Shown here one piece after another: positions 1 to 10,818 of a stretch of 64,000 nucleotides of DNA. Under the pieces are notes generated by a model, which had not been told where the DNA came from, searched no databases, and saw only the letters and a program-made list of their open reading frames with translations. The translations under genes were made by a program, and so were the position numbers. Position 1 is the stretch's first letter; each line of letters opens with the position of its first letter. The stretch is from contig CM049318.1 in assembly GCA_026874595.1 (NCBI GenBank), forward strand, positions 23,252,456 through 23,316,455, in the 5' to 3' direction. The stretch comes from Sipunculus nudus. Taxonomy: Eukaryota; Annelida; Sipuncula; Golfingiida; Sipunculidae.

Positions 1-60
1 AAATTAATTATATATAAATATGTTTTATGTATTATAAATATAAATATATAAATATATATA

Positions 61-79
61 GAGAGAGAGAGAAAGAGAG

Positions 80-129
<50 letters not shown>

Positions 130-245
130 AAGAAAGAGTGAGAGAGAACGAAGTAGAATACACAGAAAATGTATATATATATATATATATATATATTTCA
201 GGGCAGCAATTGCCATTCACAATGTGTGGGTGGGGGGGGGGGGGG
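61..245. repeat. GA-rich and TA microsatellites plus poly-G run
   Basis: A (GA)n tract with some AAAG occupies about 61-140, a (TA)n tract about 169-195, and a G-run about 229-245. The long open frames here on both strands are simple-repeat translations (RERERER, SLSLSL, YIYIYI) and are not genes. Confidence 0.95.
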
Positions 246-3127
246 CGACACACATATAGGCTCTTGTAACGGAGTATATCACATTAAACCCTCGCACATT
301 TTAAAAATATATGATGTAAAAATAATATTAATGTTTTCAGATTACAATACAACATGAAGGGTCCTCAGCGTGCCCCGTATTTCTAATATATAATGAGGTA
401 GGCAATGTGAAGAACAATGGAAGAGGGCTCGTATACGATCACTAGAGCCTCCATACATGTATACATTCTTACTCAATATCAGTGTTTCTCAAAGGAGTAA
501 AGTGTAACAGGAGTCGTATTATGTATCATTAAATGTTATTTGTATATAGTGATTTAGTAAATCCCTGATACCTACTTTACTCATGACGTTTCAAGGTAAT
601 ACCTCAAACTGTTTGCAATCGGTCGATTTCAACGGTAGGTATAGGATCAGAGCATATCCATCTATAAATCTCTCAAATATTCGTGATACAAGGTATTTCA
701 TGATCGCCTAAGATCCACACTTTGCCCTGTGTTTCCCCTGTATAATGATGTAGCGGGTAAAGTAACATGTTTTAAAATGGTTCTGTTTGATTTCGATTCC
801 TCTCGTTACTATTCTCTTTACCATTGACACAACTGACAGAGATAGGATTTGTATTGTAGATGTAGCGATATAATGTGTGCCCCGTATTCTATTGTTCTCT
901 CCCTGGCCAAACCGGCACTGCAGCTTGTTTGCCGTGCAAAGACCAGTCAAGGACGACTTATATATGATGGGTTGCTGATGCATAGATGTACATTTGTACT
1001 GGACATTAGTGTATTACAATAAAGTTGTAACATGTATCGTAAAATCATTGAATTTCTTATTTTGTATTTCTCTGTGAGTATATCTACGAGCGTAGCTAGT
1101 CCTACAGTGTGTACAGTTTAAGATACAATCTCTTCTTATTTACATTTCAAATGCGCATGCTTACGAGATAATTCTTATATACTTATTCCCTGAAGTCCTT
1201 ACCACTGAAACCGTATAATATAATATGGCTTGAAACGATGTATGTGATACTACACGACAATATTCCTCATGTGCAGAATGATTTAAGTTTTCTTGATCTA
1301 GGATATATTTTACCTTAATTTAGTAATTTGCTGAATTAACAATGAAACAAAAAATGAAAAAAAGTGAAAGGCAACGTCCGTGCTTTTAGATAACTATATT
1401 TGATGGATTTAACAGAATGTTATTTATTTTGTACCATAAATAAACAGAAAAAATGCTGATTTTGTTATACAAGTATATTTTAGCATGATTGATAAGATAT
1501 ATTTGAGATCCAATCTGCTTTTCACAACATGGACTCTAAAATCGTTACCAACATCAAACTGTGCATGTGCATATGTAACTATTTAAATACTAATTAGTAA
1601 ATAATGTGCAAATTAAAAAATCCGGTGGAAAATTCACAAAAGTAATAAAATTCCCAAGGGAGAAAATTGTATAGTAAAACCATCCCTAACGACCACCTCG
1701 GTTTGGCGACCCCTCGACCACTTGTTCAGTTATCCGTGTTCTTTGTTTCCTTCTTGAACAGCTTATCTCTCTTATCTGACCTAGAAACTCTAATTTTTTT
1801 TAAATAGGATCCTTATTTCTCAGACTTAAAAAAATTCTCTTATCGGGATTCCTTATTTATCTATATCGGAAAGTCGACTTTTCTGATCGGGTTCTTCATT
1901 ACCCTAACCAGAAAAAAGATGTTTCTGTTATCTGAATCTTTTTTACTCCTTCCTTGGATGTGTGTTTCTGTTTTTCCTGTCTTTAATATACGGATATTAT
2001 TATATATTTGATCTTTATTTTTTTCAAAACTGGGAAGTCTTTCTCTCTTATTGTTTGAGATAGTTTCTCTTATACGGAAAGTTTTTTTTTTCCTAACGAG
2101 ACGTTTGTTTGTCTTATCACGGATGCTTATTTCCAGTATCTCGGATTGTGCTGATTATTTTTACTCAAACAGAATGCTTTACTTCTATTACCCGCAATAT
2201 TTTTTTTTCTGTCATCCCGGACTCTTGTATATCCTTGTATTTAGAATGTTTACCGCTCGTATATTGCATTGTTTTTGTTTAATTGTACTCTTGTTACCAA
2301 CAAGAGGGTATATTCATTTGAGTCTTGTATTTTCCTCAAAAACACGTGATCATATTCTAATCTCTAACTTATTCGGCAAAATGAATATTTCAACTTTAAC
2401 TTCTGTAAGACCAAAACTGTCAATATTTTGGCTACTGCCAGTACACGAGTTCGTGGGTGTACATATTGATAATACTAAACAATAAGAAAATATCCTTAAT
2501 AAAATATAGCCGGCTCATCACTAGATACAATAGGAGAATATGTTTAAATTTACTTTTTTTATTTTATATTAACGTAAGACTTAATTTGATATACGCATAA
2601 TTTTTCTACAAATTCCAAATACATTATACAGATTAATAGAAATTGCAATAGAGATATATAATCTAATATTATAACATTTGTTTGAGACCTCATTCTCCCA
2701 AACTGTGGGTATGGGTATGGCCATTTTCGGAAGGGGAAGTTAAACTATGATTACACCAAATCATCAATATGCAAAAATGGAGCACACCCAGGACGCAAAT
2801 AGCATTCCCTTTGACTGCATGTCAAGGACAAAAAAGTTTTTGTTTTTGAACAATAGTCTATTTGGTTCGCTCTCCAGACACCCCGAAACATGGCAGGCCC
2901 TGTCCTGATGAAAAGGATTAAAAAAAGAACTTTTTAGGGGCTTTGTTGTTATTCCATTGTTATGTGGTACCATAGCTACGTAGATTACGGCGAGGACCCT
3001 ACAGGTCACCGGTCGTGAGGATACCGGTGAAGCGTAACACCAGAAAAGGACGACAGACATACAATGAAAACAAAGGAGAACCCGTATTGAAGAATTCTCA
3101 TTAACTGGAACTTGTTCTTTTGAAAAC
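246..3127. other. no gene recognised
   Basis: AT-rich DNA with no recognisable protein similarity or RNA gene. From about 1740 to 2300 the + strand is very T-rich with loosely repeated words such as TCTTATC and TCGGGATT. This opens a 144-codon frame at 2051-2485 whose product is Phe/Leu/Tyr-rich and shows no family signature, so I do not call it. Confidence 0.6.
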
Positions 3128-3132
3128 GGTGC

Positions 3133-3160
3133 GACGTCACGTCGCGGTCGACTATAAAAG
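3133..3160 (+). promoter_or_regulatory. CRE-like site and TATA box
   Basis: GACGTCAC at 3133-3140 sits in a near-palindromic GC-rich block and matches a cAMP-response-element core. TATAAAAG at 3153-3160 is a good TATA box. Together they would place a transcription start near 3185-3195. No known gene follows, so this is a sequence-only promoter call. Confidence 0.35.
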
Positions 3161-3249
3161 TGTCACATGCCAAATCTCGTTAGGGCTGCAATTATTAACT
3201 GAGCTGTCACCAGGCCTGGTCTTGGACATTGCTTCGTCATTCTTTGAGG

Positions 3250-3477
3250 ATGGATTTTTATTACCGTGAACGGCTCCTACGCAGCCCCAGGGGCCATACG
3301 CGCACTCATACTCTGGAACTATGTGATTGTTTTCATGATTTGGAGATACGTGCAGCGATTTTGCTTAAGGAAGACTTGGAGAGAACGTTGTTTTGTAGAG
3401 GAGCAAGTGGTGGACTGATGCTAATGAAAAGGGCTCGATATATTCAAAAGAAGTCTAAGGCGGTGCGTGCGTGTTAA
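3250..3477 (+). CDS. small ORF of unknown function downstream of a TATA box
   Basis: A 75-codon frame starts at the ATG at 3250, about 90 bp after the TATA-like box, and ends with TAA at 3475-3477. The product is basic, starts MDFYYRERLLRSPRGHTRTH, and has no transmembrane segment or motif I recognise. It could be a first exon, a fragment of a mobile element's protein, or chance. The ATG at 3250 is preferred over the upstream in-frame start at 3229 only because it fits the promoter spacing. Confidence 0.2.
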   Translation: MDFYYRERLLRSPRGHTRTHTLELCDCFHDLEIRAAILLKEDLERTLFCRGASGGLMLMKRARYIQKKSKAVRAC

Positions 3478-3989
3478 GTTGGCAAGGACCAGTGATGGCT
3501 GTATCACAGGTTGTAATATCGTCAAGTGAACAGTATAAACTATGAAAATACGTTGGGTGATCCCGCTTTGCCGAATTCAGATCAATATGGCTGCGGGGAA
3601 ATTTTTGCACGCAGTTATAGACAGCTCAGTGGATGTAGAGCCCGATCTCCCCATTTAGAAATAGCAGACGGGGACCTGTGGTAATTCTATATGGGATGAT
3701 AACTTTGTATGTCTTTCGTTAATAACTTTTTTTCAAATTAACTGTCTTGTTTCCTTTTGTCAGGAAGCTAAGAGTTACGGCTGACTGTGTGTAGTTATCG
3801 CAAATCCCCCGCCCTTAATTCGGGACAACGGACCCGTGAAGCGTGGCGAGCCGGATTACCCGGCCCCCGGTCCGCTACACTACTCGTATTCGCACTTCAC
3901 TGTTACGTCACATTACTTAATATCCATATCCAAAGAGGATAAACTTGTTACTTGTTAGGGACGCCATGAACCACGGATATATATATTAG

Positions 3990-4756
3990 GGTTGGGTTTC
4001 TACCCGGAATAAAGGTATTTCTACCCTACAATGGGTAGAAACTAGGGGAAAATGGTAGAAATACCTTTCTACCGGGTAGAAATGGTAGAAATAGGGTAAA
4101 AAACTCAGCTGGTCTGACTGAAATATGTTTAAGTGGCACATCTTAGTGGATACAGAAATAATGAAAGTACAACCAGTCAGCAAACAAGATAAAAACCATT
4201 TTATTAAAACATTAAAAAAATTAAACTGAAACCAAACAATGAAGTTTTTAAAACTATTCTTCTGCATGCCAAATAATATCCTTGGTATGTGCACATATAT
4301 GAACAGTTCTTTCTCTGATTCTCTGTTGAATCCTTAAATCTTAATTCACTAATTGTAACTGTACAGATCTATGCAATATAATCATGATGATTTAGGTTAA
4401 TCTCAAGTTTGTTTGAATATTCAGTTTCTATAGTCCAGGTCTCTCTGACCCTTTAACATCCAGAAGCAGGAGAGGTGCTAACTGGCAGTTTTATTTCCAA
4501 GTCTGTTACGAACCTTGCTGTTGCACATTGCATATGGCACAATTAACTTTATAAAGGTACTAACTTGTTACCTTTATATCAGTTACACTTTATATTTTAT
4601 GCTATAAAACAAATGGATTTGATATTTATTTTTAACTCACATGAGAGTTTCTACCCTTTCCATCATTTCTACCCATTGTAGAAAATATTTTTACCGTATC
4701 GGTAATTACTCAGTAATTACCCGGGTAATTACCGCACAGGTAGAAATCTGCCAACC
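3990..4756. mobile_element. possible non-autonomous DNA transposon with diverged TIRs
   Basis: The left end reads GGTTGGGTTTCTACC and the reverse complement of the right end reads GGTTGGCAGATTTCTACC. Both ends also carry CTACAATGGGTAGAAA in inverted orientation a short way inside. Repeated GGTAGAAA words fill both terminal regions. No transposase frame is present and no clean target duplication could be seen, so class is uncertain. Confidence 0.45.
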
Positions 4757-4768
4757 ATGATATATAAA

Positions 4769-4772
<4 letters not shown>

Positions 4773-4809
<37 letters not shown>
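4773..4809. repeat. (TA)n microsatellite
   Basis: Uninterrupted TA dinucleotides directly beyond the right end of the preceding TIR-like element. Confidence 0.9.
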
Positions 4810-4813
<4 letters not shown>

Positions 4814-5184
4814 CATGTCAACCAGGCAGTAAATTGAATAATATTTATATCGTAAGCAGGTAGGGTACCAAAATTAAAGCATTTTCCTCTTTTTGGTTTA
4901 AACAATATTTTTATTGCAAAACAAAGCAATGAGGATTGGAAAACAGGCCACAGCCCTATATCAATTCCTCTCCTCCATCAATATGTTATTAAATAATCCT
5001 CTGTATGAAACACATTTACATTGTTACATTATGCTGTTGATACATGGATTACGTAATATGGCATACAACTGACATAAATATGTTAATCTATATTTACACC
5101 TGAGCAATACAAGCAAAGACTAAACAAGATAAAATAAATTATTTACAATTGGAGAACAATACCTTATATAATTTATATAATTTA

Positions 5185-5523
5185 GGCCAAAAAAAATTAA
5201 AGGTATGGTTCTCAGGCACCGCCCGCATCAATTTTAAACTCCCGCATCAAAACTTTTTATTTTGATTTTCAATAAAAACTTTCCAATTTTGAGCTGCTGC
5301 CGCTCCGACATTTCTTTCAAGAAGATAAAACCATCCATTTTCTTTTGTTTTGTGGTGCTTTTACTTATTTAAAAAATAAAACTGTTTTTTTTTTTCATGC
5401 TTTTCCCTTATCATTTGACATTTTTATCGAAACATACCAAAAAATTTAAAATAAAAAAACGCCCGCCCGCATTGATTTCTGAAAAAAAGTGCCTGAGAAC
5501 CATACCTTTTTTTTATTTTGGCC
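5185..5523. mobile_element. 339-bp MITE with ~35-bp TIRs and TTA target duplication
   Basis: The left end begins GGCCAAAAAAAATTAAAGG and continues TATGGTTCTCAGGCAC; the right end is its inverted copy with few differences. Both ends are flanked by TTA (5182-5184 and 5524-5526). A 3-bp TWA target duplication is characteristic of the PIF/Harbinger superfamily, so this is probably a Harbinger-type miniature element. There is no internal ORF. It lies at or inside the 3' end of the LINE transcribed leftward from about 9.6 kb. Confidence 0.75.
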
Positions 5524-5555
5524 TTACTAACCTCTAATATTTCCCAAATTCAAAT

Positions 5556-8500
5556 TTACTTAAAACGTTTAGTTGCCACTATAAACCGCTGTATATTATC
5601 AAAAAGTTCACAATTCTCTGTTACAGACAGATTATTGCTTCCATGTAGTAAGATATATTCACTTCTGTACTGCATTGATACCTTCGTAAAGAGTTCTTCT
5701 CTCATATTCACATAAAGGGGGCAATACAAAAAATAGTGCTCAGGGGTCTCTACCGCGAGACCACAAGAGCAAAGCGGATTTTCTAAACAATGGTTTTTAA
5801 ATAAATGCCCATTCAGGGAGCTGTGACCAAGACGCATTCTTGTATGATGTATTTGTGCCTGTCGGTTACCCATGTACTGACTGTAATATTTGGGGGGCTT
5901 CTGCAAATTTCTTTCTAAATTTTTCCTGAAAATTGAGACGGATGGGCTGTTTCTTGTAATTGGATCTAACGTATTCCACAAACAAGTCGTTGATAAAAGG
6001 AAACTGTTTTGCCGTAAAGACGTACGAGCTGCTGGCGGACGCAGATGATACTTGTTACGCAATTCATATCCATTGCTTCCAACCTCATCAGGTAATAAGT
6101 CGCACATATATGGTGGTGCCAACCCATTTACCATTTTATAGAACAAAATAAGCTTTTTAATACTCCGTCTCTCACTTAGTAGTTGCCATCCTGTTTCTTT
6201 GTAAATTAAATTGTGACTGGTGCCCTTTATTGCACCAGTCACTATTCTCGCGGCACTCAGTTGAACTGATTCAATTTGACGTACTAGAGCCTCATTGCAC
6301 CCATCCCACAGTTCACAAGCATATTCTAAGACAGGCCTAATAAAAGAGAGATACAAAATTTCCAAAGCATTCCTATCTAGTCTATACATAAGTGATCTCA
6401 TGACATCTATTCGCCTACTGGCTTTTTCGCAAATATAATTTATGTGATCTTTCCACGTGCAACGTTCGTTCAAAATAACACCCAAATGTTTGTGATTCGA
6501 CACCGATAGAAGCGGCTGTCCTAGCATTGATACAGGCGGTATTGTTACAGTTCTCCTGCTGAAAGTTAACATTTCTGTTTTTCGAGGATTAAATGTGACG
6601 AACCATTTCTCAGCCCATTTCTCAATAGATAACAAATCATTGGTTAGGCTCTTAGACATACTTTCCATGTTTCTCCCTACATTAAATATTGAAGCGTCAT
6701 CCGCATACAGTCGGATGTTGGTGTTTACACATTCTACCATATCATTGAAATATACTAAGAACAGCAGCGGGCCCAGTATTGAGCCCTGTGGGACGCCAGC
6801 TGGAACATGCATGCAGGATGAGGAATGACCATTTATCACTACTCTTTGCATTCTGTTATACAAATAATCAGAAAACCATTTATGTAAATTACCTTGAACA
6901 CCCATTTTACTTAGTTTAAATATAAGGCCCTCGTGCCATACCCTGTCGAATGCATTTGATGCGTCCAAAGATATAAATATAGTTTCATTTTCCGAATCAA
7001 CGGCTCTGGTTATAATGTCATAAATCTCACATAGTTGATAAGTACAAGAATCGCCCGGCCTGTATGCTGACTGGACTGATGTTAATATGTTATTCCTTTG
7101 CATAAAGTTGAACACATACTTAAACACACATCGCTCAAATACTTTGCTTACACAATTAATTAATGAAACTGGTCTATAGTTACTCATATCCTGTTTACAA
7201 CCCTTTTTATAAAGTGGTATAACATTGGAAAGTTTCCATTTACTTGGAAAGTTTGCGCTTTGGAGAGACCAATTGAATATTCGTGTTAAATTCTTAGTTA
7301 TAGAACTTGCAGTCATCTTGAGCATGCGCTGTGTGATGCCGTCTGGCCCACAGGCCTTATTTACATCAAGACACATTAAAATATCAGAGACATCTTGTTC
7401 TGTAATGGTAATATTACATAACATTTCATCAGCATCATGGCTTTGTGATGAAAAAAGGCTTGTCGTCGGGTCAAGAGTTGATTTCTCAACAAAATATTGA
7501 TTAAAGCATTCAGCTTTTTCAATGTCGTCAGCGACCACAACGTCACCAACAACAAGTGGTGGTATTGTATTCAGAGTTGACGCCTGCCTTAAATGAGATT
7601 TTATCAGTTTCCACCAAACCTTTGAAGGAACAGAACCGGGAGAGTTAATTTTACCATCTAGATTACGATAATAATTATATTTCGCTAACCTTACTTGCTC
7701 AATGACCATATTGCGTGTTTGTCTAAACAGGGCCCAATGTTCTGATTTATTTGTCCTTTTTGCCCTTGCGTGTAATCTATTTCTCTTTCTGATGTAGCGT
7801 CTCAGATTACTTGTGAACCATGGTTTGTCAGACGGTCTAATTGTTACATTTTTATTTGGAATGTTCCTACTGACAGCGTTTATAAAGTTATTTGTCCAGC
7901 TGTCTACTGCAATATTTATATCTTGCGTTTCGTCCACATTATAATCAGCTAGTTCTGTGTTAAGGCCGTGTATGTCAGCATTGTCATACTTATAAATTTT
8001 CCTTACATAACTTCTGTCTTTTTTTATCTTTACGTTAAGTTTCATACGTACAGGATGATGGTCACTGCAAAAAGGAGAAGACGTGCCTGCTTCAATCACC
8101 AGATCGGGGCACGTGGTTGCTATCATGTCTATACACGTAGCAGTATATTCTGTTATCCTGGTGGGTTCCTTTATTAAATTAGTAAAACCGAATGCTGACA
8201 ATATGCGTTTAAGAGGAACACTAGAACTGGTATTTAACAAATCAACATTAAAATCTCCTAAAATGATGATGCCCCCAATATTAGTCTCTTTAGCTAATTC
8301 AAGAGACGACTCTAGCCGATTCCAATAGTCAACCCTTTCATTTGGCGGCCTATAAAATACCCCTATTAAAAAATGTGCAGCACAGTGCAGTTCAACCCAC
8401 ACACATTCAACCCCGTTAACTTCTAGGTCTTGTCTTCGTTTTATTGGCACCTTACAAGCCGCATAAATTGCCACACCACCTCCCCTGCTAGTTTCGCGAT

Positions 8501-8945
8501 CGCATCGTAGCGGTTCTTGGAACCCATTCATTACTATTTGAGAGTTTGTTATGTTGCTGTTAAGCCAGGTTTCCGTCAGCGCAATTATGTCATAGTCACC
8601 TAATTCCACGGAAACATGGTCAACTTTGGATAAAAGGCTTCTTACATTCACGTGAACCATTGACAGCGAACTCAGTGCACTGACCGTCCCAGTCGGTCCT
8701 GGATTGGGATGAATATCCCCTGCATTACACAATCTTACCCAAGAATAATCATACAAACAATAAAAATGTACCTTGTGAACCTGTAAACTGGATACAGTGG
8801 TTATAAGAGAGGTTACGTAAGCGCACAGGTTTAAGTTACTATGAACACTATTTCTCTTGTGGGTTCGTTTGTTACCAGTTACGTTAATCTCTATTACGTG
8901 GAAAGTTGTATTCAGGTGTACAAGATACGTGAACCCACATAACAT
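5556..8945 (-). CDS. LINE ORF2: AP endonuclease-reverse transcriptase, intact
   Basis: An uninterrupted 1129-residue frame for target-primed reverse transcription. The N-terminal ~84 residues end in GDIHPNPGP (76-84), a 2A-like motif. The endonuclease follows with HVN at 98-100, TETW at 124-127, GDFN at 230-233 and SDHHP at 294-298. The RT has ACGPDGI near 531-537, the LDASNAFD block with its Asp at 661, GVPQGS at 717-722 and catalytic YADD at 747-750. A C-terminal Cys/His cluster (CSCG...ETPEH...CP) near 1060-1090 resembles the zinc-binding tail of such elements. No RNase H domain is evident. The lack of stops or frameshifts in 3.4 kb suggests recent insertion. The clade within the CR1/L2/Jockey group is not resolved by eye. 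Confidence 0.9.
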   Translation of the reverse strand: MLCGFTYLVHLNTTFHVIEINVTGNKRTHKRNSVHSNLNLCAYVTSLITTVSSLQVHKVHFYCLYDYSWVRLCNAGDIHPNPGPTGTVSALSSLSMVHVNVRSLLSKVDHVSVELGDYDIIALTETWLNSNITNSQIVMNGFQEPLRCDRETSRGGGVAIYAACKVPIKRRQDLEVNGVECVWVELHCAAHFLIGVFYRPPNERVDYWNRLESSLELAKETNIGGIIILGDFNVDLLNTSSSVPLKRILSAFGFTNLIKEPTRITEYTATCIDMIATTCPDLVIEAGTSSPFCSDHHPVRMKLNVKIKKDRSYVRKIYKYDNADIHGLNTELADYNVDETQDINIAVDSWTNNFINAVSRNIPNKNVTIRPSDKPWFTSNLRRYIRKRNRLHARAKRTNKSEHWALFRQTRNMVIEQVRLAKYNYYRNLDGKINSPGSVPSKVWWKLIKSHLRQASTLNTIPPLVVGDVVVADDIEKAECFNQYFVEKSTLDPTTSLFSSQSHDADEMLCNITITEQDVSDILMCLDVNKACGPDGITQRMLKMTASSITKNLTRIFNWSLQSANFPSKWKLSNVIPLYKKGCKQDMSNYRPVSLINCVSKVFERCVFKYVFNFMQRNNILTSVQSAYRPGDSCTYQLCEIYDIITRAVDSENETIFISLDASNAFDRVWHEGLIFKLSKMGVQGNLHKWFSDYLYNRMQRVVINGHSSSCMHVPAGVPQGSILGPLLFLVYFNDMVECVNTNIRLYADDASIFNVGRNMESMSKSLTNDLLSIEKWAEKWFVTFNPRKTEMLTFSRRTVTIPPVSMLGQPLLSVSNHKHLGVILNERCTWKDHINYICEKASRRIDVMRSLMYRLDRNALEILYLSFIRPVLEYACELWDGCNEALVRQIESVQLSAARIVTGAIKGTSHNLIYKETGWQLLSERRSIKKLILFYKMVNGLAPPYMCDLLPDEVGSNGYELRNKYHLRPPAARTSLRQNSFLLSTTCLWNTLDPITRNSPSVSIFRKNLERNLQKPPKYYSQYMGNRQAQIHHTRMRLGHSSLNGHLFKNHCLENPLCSCGLAVETPEHYFLYCPLYVNMREELFTKVSMQYRSEYILLHGSNNLSVTENCELFDNIQRFIVATKRFK

Positions 8946-9341
8946 TATAATGACACCCGATAGACCCCGTGACTACTTGAAAGTTACATTGTATTTGACG
9001 AGTATTTTGTTCTCCATAAGGAATAGATACCTGAAAAGACATAATCAAAATAATTGAAATCGAACTGAACAGTATGTACAATAAAGATACTGAATAAGAA
9101 ACAAAATGCAGTGCAAAGAATATATAAAGCTCATTTAGTGTTATTTTCAACATGATAAGATTCATGTTTCAATAACGGACAAAACAAGCGGAAGCTGCGT
9201 GGGTCATATTTGTGCTTTCTCCAACTGATTTTATAAGTAATGCTTTGTATTTAAACAACAGTGTTTCCTGTCAATTGTAAAAAATAGTGAAACTCAGCCA
9301 TATAATATATGTCTATAATATACTTGAGGCATCAAAGTGTT

Positions 9342-9624
9342 CTATCGCTCTGAGTCTATGTTTCCCAGCGTCCATATCTGTTTTTCATTATGAACTCTGA
9401 TCACCTTCTGTGTATTGCCCCTCGTTATCCTCACAAATACGTTTCCGTCAAATGTCCAGGTGTCTGTAACTTGTTTTCTGCGCTTAAGTTCACGGCATTG
9501 GTAGGCCAGAGTCGCTCTATACTTCGTTAAATCTTCTGCCAGATATATGTTTGTCCCCTTCAATTTAGCCTTTGCATGGAAAAACCGGGACCGGATACGA
9601 TAGGTCGAAAAACGAACGATGATG
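9342..9624 (-). pseudogene. LINE ORF1 C-terminal fragment
   Basis: An open frame reading PIIVRFSTYRIRSRFFHAKA then KGTNIYLAEDLTKYR and DTWTFDGNVFVRI. This matches the pattern of the nucleic-acid-binding C-terminal domain of LINE ORF1 proteins (P-I-I-V-[KR]-F, N-I-Y-L-x-E-x-L-T, W-x-x-x-G). Upstream of about 9624 the coding signal ends and the sequence resembles another repeat, also seen near 23290-23330. It is oriented like ORF2 and 0.4 kb upstream of it, so both probably belong to one truncated element. Confidence 0.6.
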
Positions 9625-9896
9625 GGTTTTATACAACATACCTCACTCTATTTCCCCTTGCCACTCAATCCATGCCTCACTTCAACCGTTCCACTCTGAT
9701 TTTGGCGGATACACGTGGTCACTTGTCCGCTACCCGTATTCTAGTTTTTAAAGTTTACACATTTTTCTCTATTTTTGAGATATATAAATAAAGACTAAAT
9801 CTTGGCCTGTTGGTTAATCTGTTTGATGCTTCAGTTGAATGGGTATCTACTACCATTCTGATGATAAAATTTCCTTTAGCGAATCTCTTCCCTTTC

Positions 9897-9927
9897 AGCT
9901 GAGCGACATGACCCATGGGTCACTTGT
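9897..9927 (-). repeat. solo 5' head of the GACCCATGGGTC repeat family
   Basis: On the minus strand this reads ACAAGTGACCCATGGGTC followed by CGCTCAGCTGA, the same head as at 27.87, 28.39, 38.98, 39.45 and 51.00 kb. No matching tail is seen nearby, so it is a fragment. Confidence 0.7.
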
Positions 9928-10186
9928 TAGGTTATATTTTGTCTGGCTCGGAAATTGACAAAAATCGGTAAAAGGAATTTATTATTTATTTTTACCTGTT
10001 ATTGTTAACTATTTTAGGGCTTACAGTCATAATGACCATCATGTAAATCTATCATGCTATTAAACAGGTCTCCTCCCCGTATAATGATGATTATCATTCA
10101 ATATGAAGCCGAGTACAGTACATCTTATTTTCTGATTATTATCCGGCTTTTTTTACATTAAAATCATCAAACGTGTCTCGATATAG

Positions 10187-10489
10187 GCATGAGGTCGTAT
10201 TGGTGAAGAAAGCCCCTGGTTTCAATCTGACCGGATGATGGGTTTTAACAGTCAGAGATACAACAGCCAAGAAAGTAATAGAAGAGAAGTTCGACTTTGT
10301 CTTGGTTGTAGAGGTCACCATACAGATACGAAAAACGTAAGATTTTACGACCAGGAAATGTTCAAAGGAGTAATATTGCACACTCATGACTTGAAGAGAG
10401 GAACTGGCTTCACTGGTAACCTTGTGATTGTAGTCGGGGTGGGTAACTCTGCTATGGACGCCGCTTCTGAGATACCCCCTACTGCGGAA
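10187..10489 (+). pseudogene. FMO-A, exon equivalent to B exon 2 (NADPH domain)
   Basis: After correcting one lost base it reads GHHTDTKNVRFYDQEMFKG then VGNSAMDAASE, the FMO fingerprint region and NADPH-binding glycine motif. A TGA lies in the 5' part. The donor is GTAATT at 10490. Confidence 0.9.
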
Positions 10490-10818
10490 GTAATTACCCT
10501 TCAGCTGTCCTCGGCTTTTCCATTAACTTGTTTATATTTTTATTTGTGTGTGTACATTAATTGATTAGGGACCTATTCAGCGAGATTTTTATTTCAGTAC
10601 CATAGAATAATTGAAGACCAAGTTTAATATATTTGCTTGTACATGTATATCGGCATTAAACAAATAGTAAGATCATGATTGCAGAGGCTGAGCATTGGAA
10701 CCGTACATTTGATGGATTAATATACATGTACCTTAAAGTACGGCATGAATATTTATATTATAGTCAACTAAATTTAAGACAAAATTTAAGAACATAGGCT
10801 ACCTTTTAATTCTAATAG

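Larger units (their letters stand above)
5527..9624 (-). mobile_element. non-LTR retrotransposon (LINE, CR1/L2/Jockey group)
   Basis: The element has an ORF1 C-terminal fragment (9342-9624), a ~400-bp spacer, and a full-length ORF2 (5556-8945) encoding endonuclease and reverse transcriptase. The 3' untranslated part after the ORF2 stop is only about 30 bp before the TTA-flanked MITE, so the MITE may have inserted in the LINE's 3' UTR. The 5' end is not defined. The element appears 5'-truncated within ORF1. Confidence 0.85.

Noticed and set aside
27-269. Overlapping open frames on both strands
   Set aside because: They translate GA and TA microsatellites into repetitive peptides and have no coding character.
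2051-2485. 144-codon + strand ORF
   Set aside because: T-rich tract giving a Phe/Leu/Tyr-rich peptide with no motif, no start context and no splice evidence.
3800-3890. GC-rich block considered as a tRNA or SINE head
   Set aside because: No tRNA A-box/B-box pair or cloverleaf could be fitted.
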